From JAIBJN01 sp963802795 (GTDB lineage Bacteria > Actinomycetota > Thermoleophilia > Gaiellales > Gaiellaceae), in NCBI GenBank assembly GCA_963802795.1, contig CAWDJV010000003.1:124001-188000 (forward strand): a DNA stretch of 64,000 nucleotides, read 5' to 3'. The position numbers and the translations under genes were made by a program. Within the stretch, counting starts at the first letter, position 1, and each line of letters starts with the position of its first letter. Under the pieces are notes generated by a model. The model was given only the letters and a program-made list of their open reading frames with translations, had not been told where the DNA came from and made no database searches. Below are positions 61,725-64,000 of the stretch, piece after piece.

Positions 61725-62416
61725 GGTATCGAGCAGACCGCGGTCACGAGCCCAGTTGCGCGCGCGCCCGGCGATCCGCGCGAAGTCGGCGTCCCAGGCC
61801 TTCACCCGCTCCGGATGGAACGGCCCGAGCTTGCCCTGCGGCCACGAACCGAGATAGCTGTAGTGGTGGATGATGACGGTCTCTGGAAGGGGCGGGATCA
61901 GCCGCTTCGTGACAAGGTGATCGAGTGGAGCGGGGTTTCTTCCCCCGAGGATGACGACGAGTTCGGAGAGCCGTTTCGAGTCAAAGCGCAGCACGGGCGC
62001 CCAGCTTCGGCAACGGCAAACTGGACTTCATCCGCGGTCGTCTTCCAGTCCTTCACTCGGTACGACGACTTGATCACGTCGGTGATATAGCAGCGCCATC
62101 CTCCCGGCCTGAACGCGGCCGCCGGACTTGAAGCCGTGCTTTGCGAGCATTTCGCGGAAGAGCTTGTCGCCGGGGCTCGATGGTCCACTGCGTCTCGTTG
62201 TCTGTAGGTTGTTCGAAGCTGTCTCGAGGCGGCTGAGGCTCGGCGACTCGGCGATAAACCAAACAGGGCGCGAATGGGTCACCGAGGTAGCCGGTCATCC
62301 CACGGGTGTTCGTCCCGTCGATCCGGGAGGCGAGGCTCATCTCGATATGCGGCGTCGGCGCGTCGTTCGAGCTCCGCGAAAAAGGACGCGTGGTCGGCGG
62401 TGACTGGGCGCTGCAT
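61725..62416 (-). pseudogene. Uracil-DNA glycosylase-superfamily-like protein (frame breaks)
   Basis: Begins MQRPVTADHASFFAELERRA. Fragments: YLGDPFAP, VWFIAESPSLSRLETASNN, PGDKLFREMLAKHGFKSGGR, CYITDVIKSSYRVKDWKTTA, LRFDSKRLSELVVILGGRNP, ETVIIHHYSYLGSWPQGKLG and PFHPERVKAWDADFARIAGR. The E-[AS]-P-S, PGDKLFREML and ITDVIKS steps are those of family 4/5-type uracil glycosylases, but the fold-defining HPS is replaced by HHYSY, so assignment is by pattern only. Start overlaps the helicase stop (TGATG). Confidence 0.5.
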
Positions 62417-63771
62417 CAGACCTTGACGGTCTCGAGGTGCTCGAGCAGGCGCGCGTGCGCCTCCCACCCGTCGAACTCGACCTGGCGCGTCACGCCCAGT
62501 TCGTAGTCGGAGGGCGGCGCGTGATCCTCGAGCAGCTGCCCGGCGCCGGCGCGGCCGACGACGACGCACGCGTGACGGTGTCGCGTGGTGAGCACGGCGG
62601 CGCGACCGGCGTCGAGGTGGAAGGCCGTCGCGTCACGACGACCGGCGAGCGGATGCCAGACGAGAACGACGTCGAACTCGCGACCCTGCAGGCGGTTCGC
62701 GGTGTCGACGACGACCTCGCCCAGGTCACGGCGCTGCAACTCGACCGAAACGGCCGCGCGCTGGTTGCGATGGCTGACGCCGACGGCGACGCGAGAGTGG
62801 ATGAAGGCGCGACGGTCTTGCCCGCGTTCTTCTCGTCGCGCACCGTTGGCTTCGAGTCGAAGAGACCCTGCACCAGGTCGCCGAGCGCGACGACGATCTC
62901 GCGGTCAGGCTGGATGACGAGCCGGTGCGGAAGCTCGAGGTACGCCCAGCCATCGGCGGCTGCAGCGCGCCAGACCTCGGCCGCAGGGCCACCGCGAAGG
63001 GAACGGACGCGCAGCGCGAGCTCGCGATCGCCGTCCTCGCTACCAGGGCCGAAGTCGAGATCGGGATAGAAGACCTCGCGGATCACGCCAGCGGCGCTGA
63101 CCGGCAGTCGTCGCGTCACGGGGAGCGCGCGAACCGGAACGTCGTCGCCGCGGTACGCGAGCAGGGCGTCGACGGCGTTCAGCACGGGGTTGACCGCAAG
63201 GCCGCGCCAGCGCGCATCGTCGACGGTGGAGAACGGGTCGAGCTGGCCAGGATCGCCGAGGAAGTCGAGCGCCGGGAAGAGATCGGCGATGCGCAGGAGC
63301 TTCGCCGACTGCATCTGATAGCCCTCGTCGACGACCCCGGCGTCGAACCGCCCGTCTGGAATGTGGGCAGCGCTGAACGCCCACTTGTCGGCGGTGGCGA
63401 CGATGACCTTCGCCGAGCCGAGGTTCTTCGCGTCGACGATCGTGACGTTCGGCAGATGCTTGTCGGGCGGCAGCACGACGCGCGCTCGCGCGGAAGGAAG
63501 GAGATCTCGCGCTTCGGCGCGATCGCCGCGATCCGACCGACGAGGTCGAACGCCTGCTCGTTCGTCTGGGCGATCACTCCGACGTGCGCGTCGTCGTCGG
63601 CGAGCGCATCGACGAGCCGCGTCACCGCGCCGGTCTTGCCGGCACCGGCCGGCGCCTTCGTGAGGCGCGCGCGCTCGCCGCCGCGCCTTCGCCGCCTCGA
63701 TCAGGTCGTCGACGACGGCATCGGCGGCCGCGAGAGCCTCGGCGCCCGAAAGGACCGTCGAGACTGCTCAT
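62416..63771 (-). pseudogene. SF1-type AAA helicase/ATPase (frame breaks)
   Basis: About 450 aa. Walker A in APAGAGKTGAVTRLVDALAD, then GVIAQTNEQAFDLVGRIAAI, APKREISFLP, PDKHLPNVTIVDAKNLGSAK, VIVATADKWAF, Walker B DAGVVDEGYQMQSAKLLRIA, LDFLGDPGQLDPFSTVDDAR (Q/GDxxQ motif), PVTRRLP and a C-terminal motif V block DTANRLQGREFDVVLVWHPL, VLTTRHRHACVVVGRAGAGQ. DNA or RNA helicase of the Upf1/RecD-like SF1 group. Frame breaks near 63690, 63480 and 62700. Start ATG 63771 overlaps the stop of the upstream gene (ATGA). Confidence 0.75.
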
Positions 63772-64000
63772 ACCGCCGTCGTCTCCATCGCCGCCGCCTG
63801 AGTGACGTCGACGAGCGTGTCGAGCGCGGGCCCGTCGTCGAGCTCGGCGCTGTCGTCGGCGCGGCTCCTCGCCGACGGCGTGTGCGTCCAGGGCGTCGCC
63901 CGCGGTAGCGGCGCGCTCAGCGACCAGCCGATCCGGAGGCGTGGAAGATGCTGAAGCAGGCGCGGTCGCCGTGACTCGGGGAGCTCGCCGCGCATTCCCT
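63768..64000 (-). CDS. Partial unknown protein at the window edge
   Basis: The C-terminal part of a gene that continues past the window. Its stop overlaps the helicase start (ATGA), so it heads or belongs to the same operon. Readable residues include RPRLLQHLPRLRIGWSLSAP and DDGPALDTLVDVTQAAAMET. No family recognised, and the frame may be broken as in the neighbouring genes. Confidence 0.45.
   Translation of the reverse strand, partial: GMRGELPESRRPRLLQHLPRLRIGWSLSAPLPRATPWTHTPSARSRADDSAELDDGPALDTLVDVTQAAAMETTAV

Overview
The window is very GC-rich with strong G/C third-position bias. Its gene content is actinobacterial: a fused double-WYL (PafB/PafC-type) protein, a F420/PPOX-type enzyme, many OmpR/histidine-kinase genes, small zinc-ribbon proteins, Grx-BolA and queG beside a small conserved ORF. 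From this I infer a deep-branching actinobacterium, probably class Thermoleophilia; no rRNA is present to prove it. No tRNA, rRNA or CRISPR array was seen. Layout: (1) 1-7.8 kb, five tandem paralogues of a secreted LVIVD/beta-propeller-like protein. Copies 2-5 each sit behind a recognisable or weaker promoter and all five are followed by a GC hairpin; only copy 3 is in one frame. (2) 7.9-14.0 kb, a response regulator, then the yajC-secDF-phasin-like-ubiB run. (3) 14.1-19.5 kb, tgt-queA (queuosine), a two-component pair and a secreted protein. (4) 19.6-31.6 kb, small regulators, a 3-hydroxyacyl-CoA dehydrogenase, an aldehyde dehydrogenase, zinc-ribbon membrane proteins, dapB, dinB, WYL protein, queG and a quinone-reductase-like enzyme. 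(5) 31.6-35.9 kb, a tightly overlapping operon of metallophosphoesterase, cyclic 2,3-diphosphoglycerate synthetase, 2-phosphoglycerate kinase, class II fructose-bisphosphatase and a SufT/MIP18-like protein. (6) 36-43 kb, hpt, an M23 peptidase, a ccmE-ccmF-ccmI-like cluster and a TIM-barrel AP-endonuclease-like protein. (7) 43-56.1 kb, bolA-grx, M28 peptidase, ArsR/SRPBCC pair, LuxR/FAD-monooxygenase pair, and a DUF2339 membrane protein coupled to a Thr-rich secreted protein. (8) 56.4-64 kb, an accessory DNA-modification island, all on the minus strand: unknown protein, SF1-type helicase, uracil-glycosylase-like protein, integrase remnant, C5-cytosine methyltransferase, McrB, McrC and Vsr. The two most notable systems are the cyclic-2,3-diphosphoglycerate operon (a solute known from thermophilic methanogens) and the island, which looks like a LlaJI/BsuMI-style system in which McrBC-type nucleases act beside a cognate C5 methyltransferase and a Vsr repair nuclease. 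Caution: many genes, above all at 1-7.7 kb, 47.7-50.7 kb and 56.4-64 kb, carry one to many single-base frame breaks although the fragments join into complete conserved proteins. At least one (near 25316) fits a dropped base in a C homopolymer. I read these mostly as sequence errors, not true pseudogenes, and give spans by homology rather than by open frame.
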